From Thiomonas sp. (GTDB taxonomy: Bacteria > Pseudomonadota > Gammaproteobacteria > Burkholderiales > Burkholderiaceae_C), in the NCBI GenBank assembly GCA_028706735.1, contig JAQTVS010000046.1, positions 1 to 12,608 on the forward strand: DNA of 12,608 nucleotides, in the 5' to 3' direction. The notes under the pieces are model-generated. The model had not been told where the DNA came from and made no database searches. It was given only the letters and a program-made list of their open reading frames with translations. The translations under genes and the position numbers were made by a program. Each line of letters opens with the position of its first letter. The stretch's first letter is position 1. Below, piece by piece: positions 6,740 through 12,608 of this stretch.

Positions 6740-8871
6740 ACGGGTCTCGCGTTCTGGCAACAAACCCGCGCAGCCAGAGCCTGCTTGATGTGTTCGGCCA
6801 CTGGGCAGAACAGGGCGTGCTGCGCCGGCTCGATGCGGCGCTGGCGCGCTTTGTCGCCGAACTGTGCCCGGACGTCACGCCGCAAGTCTTGATCGCGGTG
6901 GCCGTGCTGGCCGATCTCGAAGGGCGCGGCCACACCTGCGTGCTACTGGACGAACTGCCGCAGCACATCGCCGCGCTGCAAGAGCGCGCGGCGCGTGCCG
7001 CTGCGGCGCCAGCAGGCATTGCGGACATCGCCGCGCCGCAGGATTGGGCGCTCGCGTTGCGCGCCTGTTCCGCAGTGTTCGAGGAGGGCGCAACGCCGGA
7101 CTCCGGCGCCCCGCTGGTGCTCATGAGAAAACGCCGGGCCGCCCCAAGTTTTCTCATCCCCCTCGGGGGGCCTGACGCGAACTCGGCAGGTCTGGGGGCG
7201 CTCTCAAGGACACGCCGGGCCGCCCCAAGTTTCCTTGACCCCCACGGGGGGCGGGTCGGCGTGCCGACCCTGGGGGCGCTTAGCAGCAACCGGCTGTATC
7301 TGCGTCGCTACTGGCGTGATGAGCTGCGCGTGGCCACGCAGATTCGGCAGCGTTTGCGGCAAGATGCCGTGGTTGATGCGCCGGTCGCGGCAGCCGTGTT
7401 GTCGCGGCTGTTTCCCTCCGCGAAAGGCGATACGGTGGACTGGCAAAAGCTGGCCTGCGCGATTGCCCTGCGGGGCCGCTTCACCATCCTCACCGGCGGC
7501 CCCGGCACGGGGAAGACGTTTACCGCCGCGCGCCTGCTGGCCCTGCTGTTTGCCACCGCGGCAAACCCGGCCGCGTTGCGCGTGGCGCTGGCCGCGCCCA
7601 CGGGCAAGGCGGCCGCGCGGTTGAAACAGTCCATCGATCAGGCCTTGCAGACCCTGCCCGCAATCCCTGGCGTGCCGGACCTGTCTCAGCGCATCGGCGC
7701 GGCGCGCACGCTCCACAGCCTGCTAGGCGCGCGGCCCGACACCCGCCGCTTCGCCCGCAACGCCGCGCATCCGCTGGAGGTCGATGTGCTGCTGATCGAC
7801 GAGGCGTCGATGGTGCATCTGGAGATGATGGCCGCTGTGCTCGCAGCCTTGCCGCCTGCGGCCCGGCTTATCCTGCTCGGAGACAAGGACCAGCTTGCCT
7901 CGGTCGAAGCCGGCGCCGTGCTCGGCGAATTGTGCGCAGGCGCCGATGACGGCCACTACCGGCCAGAAACCGCGCAGGCCCTGGGGCAGATCAGCGGCCA
8001 GCACATTCCGCCGTCCCTGGTCGATCCCGCTGGAAGCGCGCTGGCGCAGCATGTGGTGATGCTGCGCCACAGCCACCGCTTTGGCGGCAGCATCGGCCAA
8101 CTCGCCCGCGCGGTTCACGCGGGCGGCGCGGACCAGGCGATGGAGCTGCTGCGCAATCCGCCGGATGCCGCCGTGCAGCAACTGCCGATGACGCCGCAGC
8201 TCGGCGAGCAACTGGTCGATCTCGCCGTCAACGGGCGCGATCAGGCCCAGGGATATGCACATTACGCGGGCTTGCTGCAACGCAGCCCGCCACCCAGCGC
8301 GCAGGACGCGGACTGGGACGCTTGGGCGCGCAGCGTCCTGGCCGCGTTCGACCAATGCCGCGTGCTGTGCGCCGTGCGCGATGGGCCCTGGGGCCTGCAT
8401 GCGCTCAATGCCGCGATCGCCGCCCGGCTTGACGCTCTGGGCCTGCTGCGCTGCCGGGGCGAGTGGTACGCGGGGCGACCCGTCATGGTCACCCGCAACG
8501 ATCACGATCTGGGCGTGCTCAACGGCGATGTGGGCATCGTCCTGCAAACGCCCAAGGATGGACTGCGCGTGGTGTTCGCCAATGGCCAGACTCTGCGCGC
8601 CGTCAGCATCAGCCGTCTGCCCGATGTGCAGACCGCCTTCGCCATGACGGTGCATCAGTCGCAAGGCTCGGAGTTCGCGCATACCGTGCTGGTTCTGCCC
8701 GAGCGCAGCACCGCCATCAGCCGGGAACTGATTTACACCGGCATGACCCGTGCGCGCAGCGCTTTCACTCTGGCTTGCGCCGATGTGCAGACACTGCGTG
8801 AGGGGATTCAGCGCGTCACTCGCCGCTCCAGCGGACTTCTGGAGCACATCAATACACTGAACATCCCATGA
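6736..8871 (+). CDS. recD: RecBCD subunit alpha RecD, 5'-3' helicase, with repeat insertion
   Basis: RecD is the fast 5'-3' motor of RecBCD and switches its nuclease state. The protein has 711 residues against 608 in E. coli. N-terminal domain 1-129 (LLDVFGHWAEQGVLRRLD to EEGATPDSGAPLVL), then NRLYLRRYW (185-193) leads into the helicase. SF1B motifs: Walker A GGPGTGKT (254-261, K260), APTGKAAARLKQS, Walker B LLIDEAS (D355 E356), GDKDQLASVEAGAVLGEL (from 382), LRHSHRFGGSIGQLA, TVHQSQGSEF (638-647), YTGMTRAR (667-674). Motif V has Gln where recalled E. coli RecD has Lys (TVHKSQGSEF). About 53 of the extra residues (130-182) are two tandem palindromic repeats translated as arginine-, glycine- and proline-rich sequence with RRAAPSF twice. 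They fall in the linker between domain 1 and the helicase, where E. coli has MILCGDRLYLNRMW. The frame is kept, so the gene is probably functional. Stop overlaps greB by ATGA. Confidence 0.97.
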   Translation: MNGSRVLATNPRSQSLLDVFGHWAEQGVLRRLDAALARFVAELCPDVTPQVLIAVAVLADLEGRGHTCVLLDELPQHIAALQERAARAAAAPAGIADIAAPQDWALALRACSAVFEEGATPDSGAPLVLMRKRRAAPSFLIPLGGPDANSAGLGALSRTRRAAPSFLDPHGGRVGVPTLGALSSNRLYLRRYWRDELRVATQIRQRLRQDAVVDAPVAAAVLSRLFPSAKGDTVDWQKLACAIALRGRFTILTGGPGTGKTFTAARLLALLFATAANPAALRVALAAPTGKAAARLKQSIDQALQTLPAIPGVPDLSQRIGAARTLHSLLGARPDTRRFARNAAHPLEVDVLLIDEASMVHLEMMAAVLAALPPAARLILLGDKDQLASVEAGAVLGELCAGADDGHYRPETAQALGQISGQHIPPSLVDPAGSALAQHVVMLRHSHRFGGSIGQLARAVHAGGADQAMELLRNPPDAAVQQLPMTPQLGEQLVDLAVNGRDQAQGYAHYAGLLQRSPPPSAQDADWDAWARSVLAAFDQCRVLCAVRDGPWGLHALNAAIAARLDALGLLRCRGEWYAGRPVMVTRNDHDLGVLNGDVGIVLQTPKDGLRVVFANGQTLRAVSISRLPDVQTAFAMTVHQSQGSEFAHTVLVLPERSTAISRELIYTGMTRARSAFTLACADVQTLREGIQRVTRRSSGLLEHINTLNIP
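7123..7202 (+). repeat. Composite palindromic repeat copy A, in frame inside recD
   Basis: Module 1: left arm atgagaaaac (7123-7132), centre gccgggccgccccaa (7133-7147), right arm gttttctcat (7148-7157), perfect 10 bp pairing. Module 2: ccccctcgggggg (7158-7170), a 22-base spacer that pairs weakly (cctg with cagg), then tgggggcgct (7193-7202). Unit length is 80 bases. The cgcccca in the centre can also pair with the terminal tgggggcg, allowing a larger alternative fold. Confidence 0.85.
7204..7280 (+). repeat. Composite palindromic repeat copy B, in frame inside recD
   Basis: Module 1: left arm tcaaggacac (7204-7213), centre gccgggccgccccaa (7214-7228), right arm gtttccttga (7229-7238), nine of ten pairs with one C-T mismatch. 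Module 2: cccccacgggggg (7239-7251), then a variable hairpin gggtcggc-gt-gccgaccc (7253-7270, 8 bp stem), then tgggggcgct (7271-7280). Unit length is 77 bases and it follows copy A after one base. Same architecture as copy A with different arms and a different inner hairpin. Confidence 0.85.
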
Positions 8872-9428
8872 ACAAGGCCTTTGTCCGCGAAGACAGCGCC
8901 GACGCCGAGGACGAAGACGGCGTCCAGCTCCCCCCCTTGCCGCCGGGGGGCAAAAACTACCTCACGCCGCAAGGCTACGCCCGCCTGCGGGCCGAGCTGA
9001 AGGAGTTGGTCGAGGTGGAACGCCCGAAGGTGGTGGAGATCGTGTCGTGGGCTGCAAAAAACGGCGACCGCTCCGAAAACGGCGACTACATCTACGGCAA
9101 AAAACGTCTACGCGAAATCGACCGGCGGCTGCGCTTTCTCACCAAGCGCCTGGACATCGCCGAGGTGGTCGATGCCAGTCTGCAGCATGGCAACGACCAG
9201 ATTTTTTTCGGCGCCACGGTGCGCTATGCGGACGACAACGGCGAGGAGCACACCATCACCATTGTCGGCATCGACGAAACCGAGCCGCTGCAGGGCCGGA
9301 TCAGCTGGATTTCCCCGGTCGCACGCGCCTTGCTCAAAGCGCGCGAGGGCGACAGCGTGACGCTGCCCACGCCGGGCGGTACGGCCACGCTGGAGATTCT
9401 GGAAGTGCATTACCCGCCGCCGCAATGA
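8868..9428 (+). CDS. greB: Transcription elongation factor GreB
   Basis: GreB enters the RNA polymerase secondary channel and stimulates cleavage of backtracked RNA, releasing arrested complexes. The protein has 186 residues against 158 in E. coli GreB. The surplus is an acidic, probably disordered N-terminal tail (MNKAFVREDSADAEDEDGVQ) before LPPLPPGGKNYLTPQGYARL, where the core begins. The coiled-coil tip motif GDRSENGDY is present with acidic residues D67 and E70, which match the catalytic D41/E44 pair of E. coli Gre factors. KKRLREIDRRLRFLTKRL distinguishes GreB from GreA. The C-terminal FKBP-like domain includes IFFGATVRYADDNGEEHTI and SPVARALLKAREGD. The ATG overlaps the recD stop (ATGA) and no clear Shine-Dalgarno is seen, so translation probably depends on coupling to recD. 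It is convergent with spoT. Confidence 0.97.
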   Translation: MNKAFVREDSADAEDEDGVQLPPLPPGGKNYLTPQGYARLRAELKELVEVERPKVVEIVSWAAKNGDRSENGDYIYGKKRLREIDRRLRFLTKRLDIAEVVDASLQHGNDQIFFGATVRYADDNGEEHTITIVGIDETEPLQGRISWISPVARALLKAREGDSVTLPTPGGTATLEILEVHYPPPQ

Positions 9429-9451
9429 GCCGATGCGGCGCATGGCGAGGC
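9429..9451. other. 23-bp convergent intergenic gap between greB and spoT
   Basis: This is all the DNA between the two convergent stop codons. It holds only a weak atgc-ggc-gcat hairpin (4 bp stem) and no T-run on either strand. I see no intrinsic terminator here, so transcripts of both operons probably run into the opposing gene or end by Rho. Confidence 0.6.
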
Positions 9452-11845
9452 TCAGTTGGCAGCCTGTCCGCTTGAAATGCCGCGGTTCTTGGCCCGGCTG
9501 GCGCGCACCACGAATTTGAGGCGGCGCAGCGCCCGCAGCACATCGGCCAGATGTTTGCGGTCGCGCACCTGCACCACGAAGCGCAGCTCGGTGGTGGCCT
9601 GCTGCGTGTCTTCGTCCATGGTGACATGGGCGATGTCGCTGTCGTGCTCGCTGATGGCCGCGGCTACGCGGGCGAGAACGCCCTTGGAGTTTTGCACGAT
9701 CACGCTCAGCCCGGTTTCAAACGGGCGGGTGCAGTCGGCGGCCCAGCCCAGATCGATCCAGCGGTCCGGGTCTTTCTGGAACAGGCGCCGCGCGATGTCG
9801 CAATCCTGCTGATGCACGATCAGCCCTTCGCCCTTGCCGAGATAGCCGATGATCGCGTCGCCCGGAATCGGGCGGCAGCAGGTGGCGTAGCGCACCGAAA
9901 TGCCTTCGCTGCCATCGAGCTGCAGGGTGGACTGGGGGTCGCGGTCGGCGCGGCTGGCCAGGCGCTCGATGGTGTCGAGCAGTGGCGCGGACAGCGCATC
10001 CTGGGGAGACACCAGCGCCACCACACGCTTGGCCAGGATGTCGGCCACGCGCTTGCCCAGGCCGATGTCGGCATACAGGTCATCGCGCGACTTGAAACCC
10101 GTCCAGCGCAGCAGCTTCTCCCACACGGCGTCATCGAGGGCGGCGAGTTCGAGTTGTTCATGCCGCAACGCGCTTTGCAGCAGTCGACGGCCCAGTTCGA
10201 TGGACTCGGCCTGCTGCGTGGTGCGCAGCGCGTGGCGGATTTTGGATCGTGCCCGGCCCGTGCGCACAAAGCTCAGCCAGCTCGGGTTGGGCCGAGAGGC
10301 CGGCGCGGTGATGATCTCCACCACGTCGCCGCTGCGCAGTTCGGTGCGCAAAGGCACCAGCGCGTTGTTCACCTTGGCCGCAACCGTCTGGTCGCCCAGA
10401 TTGGTGTGAATGGCATAAGCAAAATCGACCGGCGTGGCGCCGCGCGGCAGCGCCAGAATGCGCGACTTGGGGGTGAAGACGTACACCGCGTCCGGCGCCA
10501 GATCAACCTTGACGGTCTCAAGGAAGTCGGCCCAGTCCCGCGTCTCGGTCTGGATGTCGAGCAGCGATTGCAGCCAGGCGTTGGCCTGTGTCTGCTGCGG
10601 GGCCGGCTTGTCTTCCGGGGTTTTGTAGAGCCAGTGCGCCGCCACGCCGCTTTCCGCGATGCGGTGCATGGCGTCCGTGCGGATCTGGAATTCGATGGGG
10701 TTGCCGTTCGGGCCGATGAGCGTGGTGTGCAGCGACTGATAGCCATTGGCCTTGGGAATGGCGATGTAGTCCTCGAATTTTCCTGGCATGGGCTTGTACA
10801 GGCCATGCAGCACACCCAGCGCCCGGTAGCAGTCAAGCACGTCGGGCACCAGCACGCGGAAGCCGAAAATGTCCTGGATGTGCGCGAAGCTCAGATGCTT
10901 GTTGCGCATCTTGCGGTAGATCGAATACAGCGTTTTTTCACGCCCGGAAAGCTGCGCCGGCACATGCGCTTCCGCCAGCGCGCTCTGCGCTGCGGCGAGG
11001 ATTTTTTCCACCAGCCCGTGCCGGTTGCCGCGCGCAGCCTGCACCGCGCGCGACAACACGGTGTAGCGGCTGGGGTGGCTGTTGGCAAAACCCAGGTCCT
11101 GCAGTTCCCGGTACACCAGATTCAGCCCGAGCCGGTGGGCGATGGGCGCGTAAATATCCATCGTCTCGCGGGAGATGCGCACCCGTTTGCTGGCCGCCAT
11201 CGCGCCCAGGGTGCGCATATTGTGCAGACGGTCGGCCAGCTTGACGAGAATGACGCGGATATCGCGCGCCATCGCCAGCAGCATCTTGCGAAAGCTCTCC
11301 GACTGATTCTCTTCGCGGTTGGAAAACTGCAGCTTGTCGAGCTTGGTCAGGCCGTCCACCAGATCGGCCACGGTGCTGCCGAAATGCTCGATCAGCTCCG
11401 CATGCGTGATGCCCTTGTCCTCCGCTGTGTCGTGCAGCAGCGCGGCCATGATGGCCTGGGTGTCCAGATTCCAGTCGGCGCACAACTCGGCCACTGCCAC
11501 CGGGTGCGAGATGTAGGGCTCGCCACTTGCGCGGTACTGCCCGAGATGCGCCGCATCCGCAAAGCGATAGGCCTCGCGGATTTTTTGCAGATCATTTTCT
11601 GTCAGGTAAACCTGCAGCTTTTCAAGCAGGCTAGCCAGGCTGACACTGTTGTGCCGCGCCGCCGGGACGCTGGTTGTCGCCGCGCCGATGGCTGCAGGCT
11701 CAGGCTCAGCGGCAGATTTGCCCGATTTCGCCGACGTGGCGGCGACTGCGCGCGTGCGTTTGACTGCCGGCTTGGGCACAGCAGGCACAGCCGCATTCGA
11801 GACCGAAGGCTTCGGTCTTGGCGTGGCGGCGGGGCTGCTGGGCAT
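9452..11845 (-). CDS. spoT: Bifunctional (p)ppGpp synthetase/hydrolase, SpoT/Rel type
   Basis: A long RSH enzyme that makes and hydrolyses (p)ppGpp. From the ATG at 11845 it has 797 residues. Residues 1-65 are an Ala/Pro/Lys/Ser-rich low-complexity tail; conserved sequence starts at VSLASLLEKLQVYL. HD hydrolase domain: H114 (ISHPV), H138-D139 (LHDTAED), D205 (KLADRLHNM), all intact, so hydrolase activity is expected. Synthetase: GREKTLYSIYRKM, PGKFEDYIAIPKANGYQSLHT (KFED at 356-359), E385 (IEFQIRT), GVAAHW. TGS domain from DAVYVFTPKSRI. Zn-finger-like C656 C657 H678 C682. C-terminal ACT domain from about 708. The E in KFED replaces the Lys of the RXKD signature of bifunctional enzymes. A TTG at 11851 is a possible alternative start. 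It follows rpoZ by 7 bases with no clear Shine-Dalgarno, suggesting coupling. Confidence 0.95.
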   Translation of the reverse strand: MPSSPAATPRPKPSVSNAAVPAVPKPAVKRTRAVAATSAKSGKSAAEPEPAAIGAATTSVPAARHNSVSLASLLEKLQVYLTENDLQKIREAYRFADAAHLGQYRASGEPYISHPVAVAELCADWNLDTQAIMAALLHDTAEDKGITHAELIEHFGSTVADLVDGLTKLDKLQFSNREENQSESFRKMLLAMARDIRVILVKLADRLHNMRTLGAMAASKRVRISRETMDIYAPIAHRLGLNLVYRELQDLGFANSHPSRYTVLSRAVQAARGNRHGLVEKILAAAQSALAEAHVPAQLSGREKTLYSIYRKMRNKHLSFAHIQDIFGFRVLVPDVLDCYRALGVLHGLYKPMPGKFEDYIAIPKANGYQSLHTTLIGPNGNPIEFQIRTDAMHRIAESGVAAHWLYKTPEDKPAPQQTQANAWLQSLLDIQTETRDWADFLETVKVDLAPDAVYVFTPKSRILALPRGATPVDFAYAIHTNLGDQTVAAKVNNALVPLRTELRSGDVVEIITAPASRPNPSWLSFVRTGRARSKIRHALRTTQQAESIELGRRLLQSALRHEQLELAALDDAVWEKLLRWTGFKSRDDLYADIGLGKRVADILAKRVVALVSPQDALSAPLLDTIERLASRADRDPQSTLQLDGSEGISVRYATCCRPIPGDAIIGYLGKGEGLIVHQQDCDIARRLFQKDPDRWIDLGWAADCTRPFETGLSVIVQNSKGVLARVAAAISEHDSDIAHVTMDEDTQQATTELRFVVQVRDRKHLADVLRALRRLKFVVRASRAKNRGISSGQAAN

Positions 11846-11852
11846 CTTCAAA

Positions 11853-12056
11853 TCAGGTCGGCACTTTTTTCAGCATTTCAATTCCGACCAAGCCCGCTGC
11901 GATTTCGCGCAGGGCGGTGACGGTCGGCTTGTCTTTTGATTCGAGCTTGGGTGAATGGCCCTGCTCCAGCATGCGGGCGCGGTAAGACGCGGCCAACACG
12001 AGCTGGAAACGATTGGGGATTTTTTCCAGACAGTCTTCTACGGTGATGCGAGCCAT
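11853..12056 (-). CDS. rpoZ: RNA polymerase omega subunit
   Basis: Omega binds the beta' C-terminus, aids RNA polymerase assembly and forms part of ppGpp site 1. From the ATG at 12056 the protein has 67 residues, the usual betaproteobacterial length (E. coli 91). Family sequence: [30 protein letters not shown], then [13 protein letters not shown] (E. coli KPVVIALREIEEG type). The start at MARIT was chosen over an upstream TTG at 12077 because it matches the conserved N-terminus and has AGGAA about 10 bases ahead. It lies between gmk (17 bases upstream) and spoT (7 bases downstream), the classic stringent-response operon. Nothing is unusual in the protein. Confidence 0.97.
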   Translation of the reverse strand: MARITVEDCLEKIPNRFQLVLAASYRARMLEQGHSPKLESKDKPTVTALREIAAGLVGIEMLKKVPT

Positions 12057-12066
12057 GATGTCAGAG

Positions 12067-12071
12067 TTCCT
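12067..12071 (-). promoter_or_regulatory. Ribosome binding site of rpoZ
   Basis: AGGAA on the minus strand sits 10 bases before the ATG at 12056, in the short gap after the gmk stop. The spacing is slightly long but it favours the MARIT start. Confidence 0.5.
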
Positions 12072-12073
12072 GT

Positions 12074-12608
12074 TCAAAGAATGCCGAGAGCGCGAAAAAC
12101 CTCGGGATGGGAAAGGCGTTGCGCTGCGTAGCGCAGCCGTTGCGCTGCGACGACTTGCTTCAGGTCGTGCAGTGCGTGCGTAAAGTCTTGATTCACAATT
12201 ATAAAGTCGAAGTTCTTCGCCTGCGCCAATTCGAGGCGCGCTTCGCGCAGACGCTGCTCGATGACTTCTGGCGCGTCCTCGGCACGGCGGGTGAGGCGCT
12301 GACGTAGTTCTTCGAACGATGGCGGCAGGATGAAAATGCTGACGGCATTGTCGAATTGCTGGCGCACTTGCGCGGCGCCTTGCCAGTCGATTTCCAGCAG
12401 CACGTCCATGCCGTCGGCCATGCGTTGTTCCAGCCAGCGCTTAGAGGTGCCGTAGCGGTTGCCATGCACTTCCGCCCATTCGAGAAATTCGCCCGCGACA
12501 ATGCGGCGCTGAAACTCCGTATTGTCGATGAACACATAGTGCTTGCCATCGACTTCGGCGCCGCGCGGCGCGCGCGTGGTGCATGAAACCGAGAGCTGAA
12601 TGCCGCTG
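12074..12608 (-). CDS. gmk: Guanylate kinase (5'-truncated by window edge)
   Basis: Gmk phosphorylates GMP to GDP with ATP, feeding GTP and (p)ppGpp pools. The frame is open to the right edge: 177 residues are visible from [20 protein letters not shown], so about 30 N-terminal residues with the P-loop lie outside the window. The in-frame ATG at about 12535 is not the start, because conserved GMP-binding sequence lies before it. Seen: [33 protein letters not shown] (GMP site), [58 protein letters not shown]. The C-terminus has a 7-residue repetition, [14 protein letters not shown], coded by a 12-nt direct repeat. It is the first gene seen of the gmk-rpoZ-spoT operon; the promoter is outside the window. 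Confidence 0.96.
   Translation of the reverse strand, partial: SGIQLSVSCTTRAPRGAEVDGKHYVFIDNTEFQRRIVAGEFLEWAEVHGNRYGTSKRWLEQRMADGMDVLLEIDWQGAAQVRQQFDNAVSIFILPPSFEELRQRLTRRAEDAPEVIEQRLREARLELAQAKNFDFIIVNQDFTHALHDLKQVVAAQRLRYAAQRLSHPEVFRALGIL
12117..12149. repeat. Short direct repeat and hairpin in the gmk 3' end
   Basis: The 12-mer cgttgcgctgcg occurs at 12117-12128 and again at 12138-12149, 21 bases (7 codons) apart. Between them tgcgct-gcgt-agcgca (12120-12135) forms a 6 bp perfect hairpin. It encodes the repeated AAQRL of the Gmk C-terminal helix and probably arose by a heptad duplication. Confidence 0.6.

Noticed and set aside
8931..8952. C-run/G-run inverted repeat in greB (cccccc with gggggg) resembling module 2 of the recD repeat
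   Set aside because: It encodes LPPLPPGGKNY, a segment expected in betaproteobacterial GreB, and it lacks the fixed centre and the tgggggcgct end.
9056..9062. A AAA AAC slippery heptamer in the greB zero frame, with a -1 frame open to 9475
   Set aside because: The heptamer is in the right phase, but it codes for an ordinary Gre segment, I see no stimulatory structure or upstream Shine-Dalgarno-like element, and the -1 frame is arginine-rich noise that is open only because of GC content.
9551..11920. 789-codon open frame antisense to spoT
   Set aside because: It mirrors the spoT frame in GC-rich DNA, its translation is Arg/Gly/Gln-rich without any family motif, and spoT on the other strand is unmistakable.
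12075..12077. TTG start giving a 74-residue omega
   Set aside because: The seven extra residues are not conserved and the ATG at 12056 gives the canonical [10 protein letters not shown] start with a better-placed ribosome binding site.

Overview
The window is a gene-dense, GC-rich piece of chromosome. It fits a betaproteobacterium, most likely Burkholderiales: the gene pair gmk-rpoZ-spoT faces a convergent greB, omega is a short 67-residue type, and recC-recB-recD lie side by side without ptrA. I cannot fix the genus from sequence alone. Every protein-coding gene is recognisable, and there is no gene-free stretch longer than about 25 bases.

Left part (3-9428, plus strand): one tightly packed operon of recC (5' end outside the window), recB, recD and greB. 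Each gene overlaps the next by the 4-base ATGA stop/start, so the three RecBCD subunits and the transcript-cleavage factor GreB are probably translationally coupled. RecB carries all SF1 helicase motifs and an intact nuclease site. RecD carries all SF1B helicase motifs. RecC is the inactive-helicase scaffold that scans for Chi.

Right part (9452-12608, minus strand): gmk (5' end outside the window), rpoZ and spoT, a nucleotide and stringent-response operon that runs toward greB. Gmk makes GDP from GMP, SpoT makes and degrades (p)ppGpp, and omega is the RNA polymerase subunit that helps form the ppGpp site. The two operons converge with only 23 bases between the greB and spoT stop codons, too few for an ordinary intrinsic terminator.

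The most unusual feature is a small palindromic repeat that sits in frame inside coding sequence. It appears three times: once in recB (5223-5259) and twice in tandem in recD (7123-7280). All three copies have the same 15-nt centre, gccgggccgccccaa, between 10-11 bp arms whose sequence differs from copy to copy while staying self-complementary (five of ten pairs covary). The recB copy is read in a different frame from the recD copies, so the conserved object is DNA or RNA, not peptide. The copies add about 12-14 residues to RecB and about 53 to RecD at points where the recalled E. coli proteins have none.
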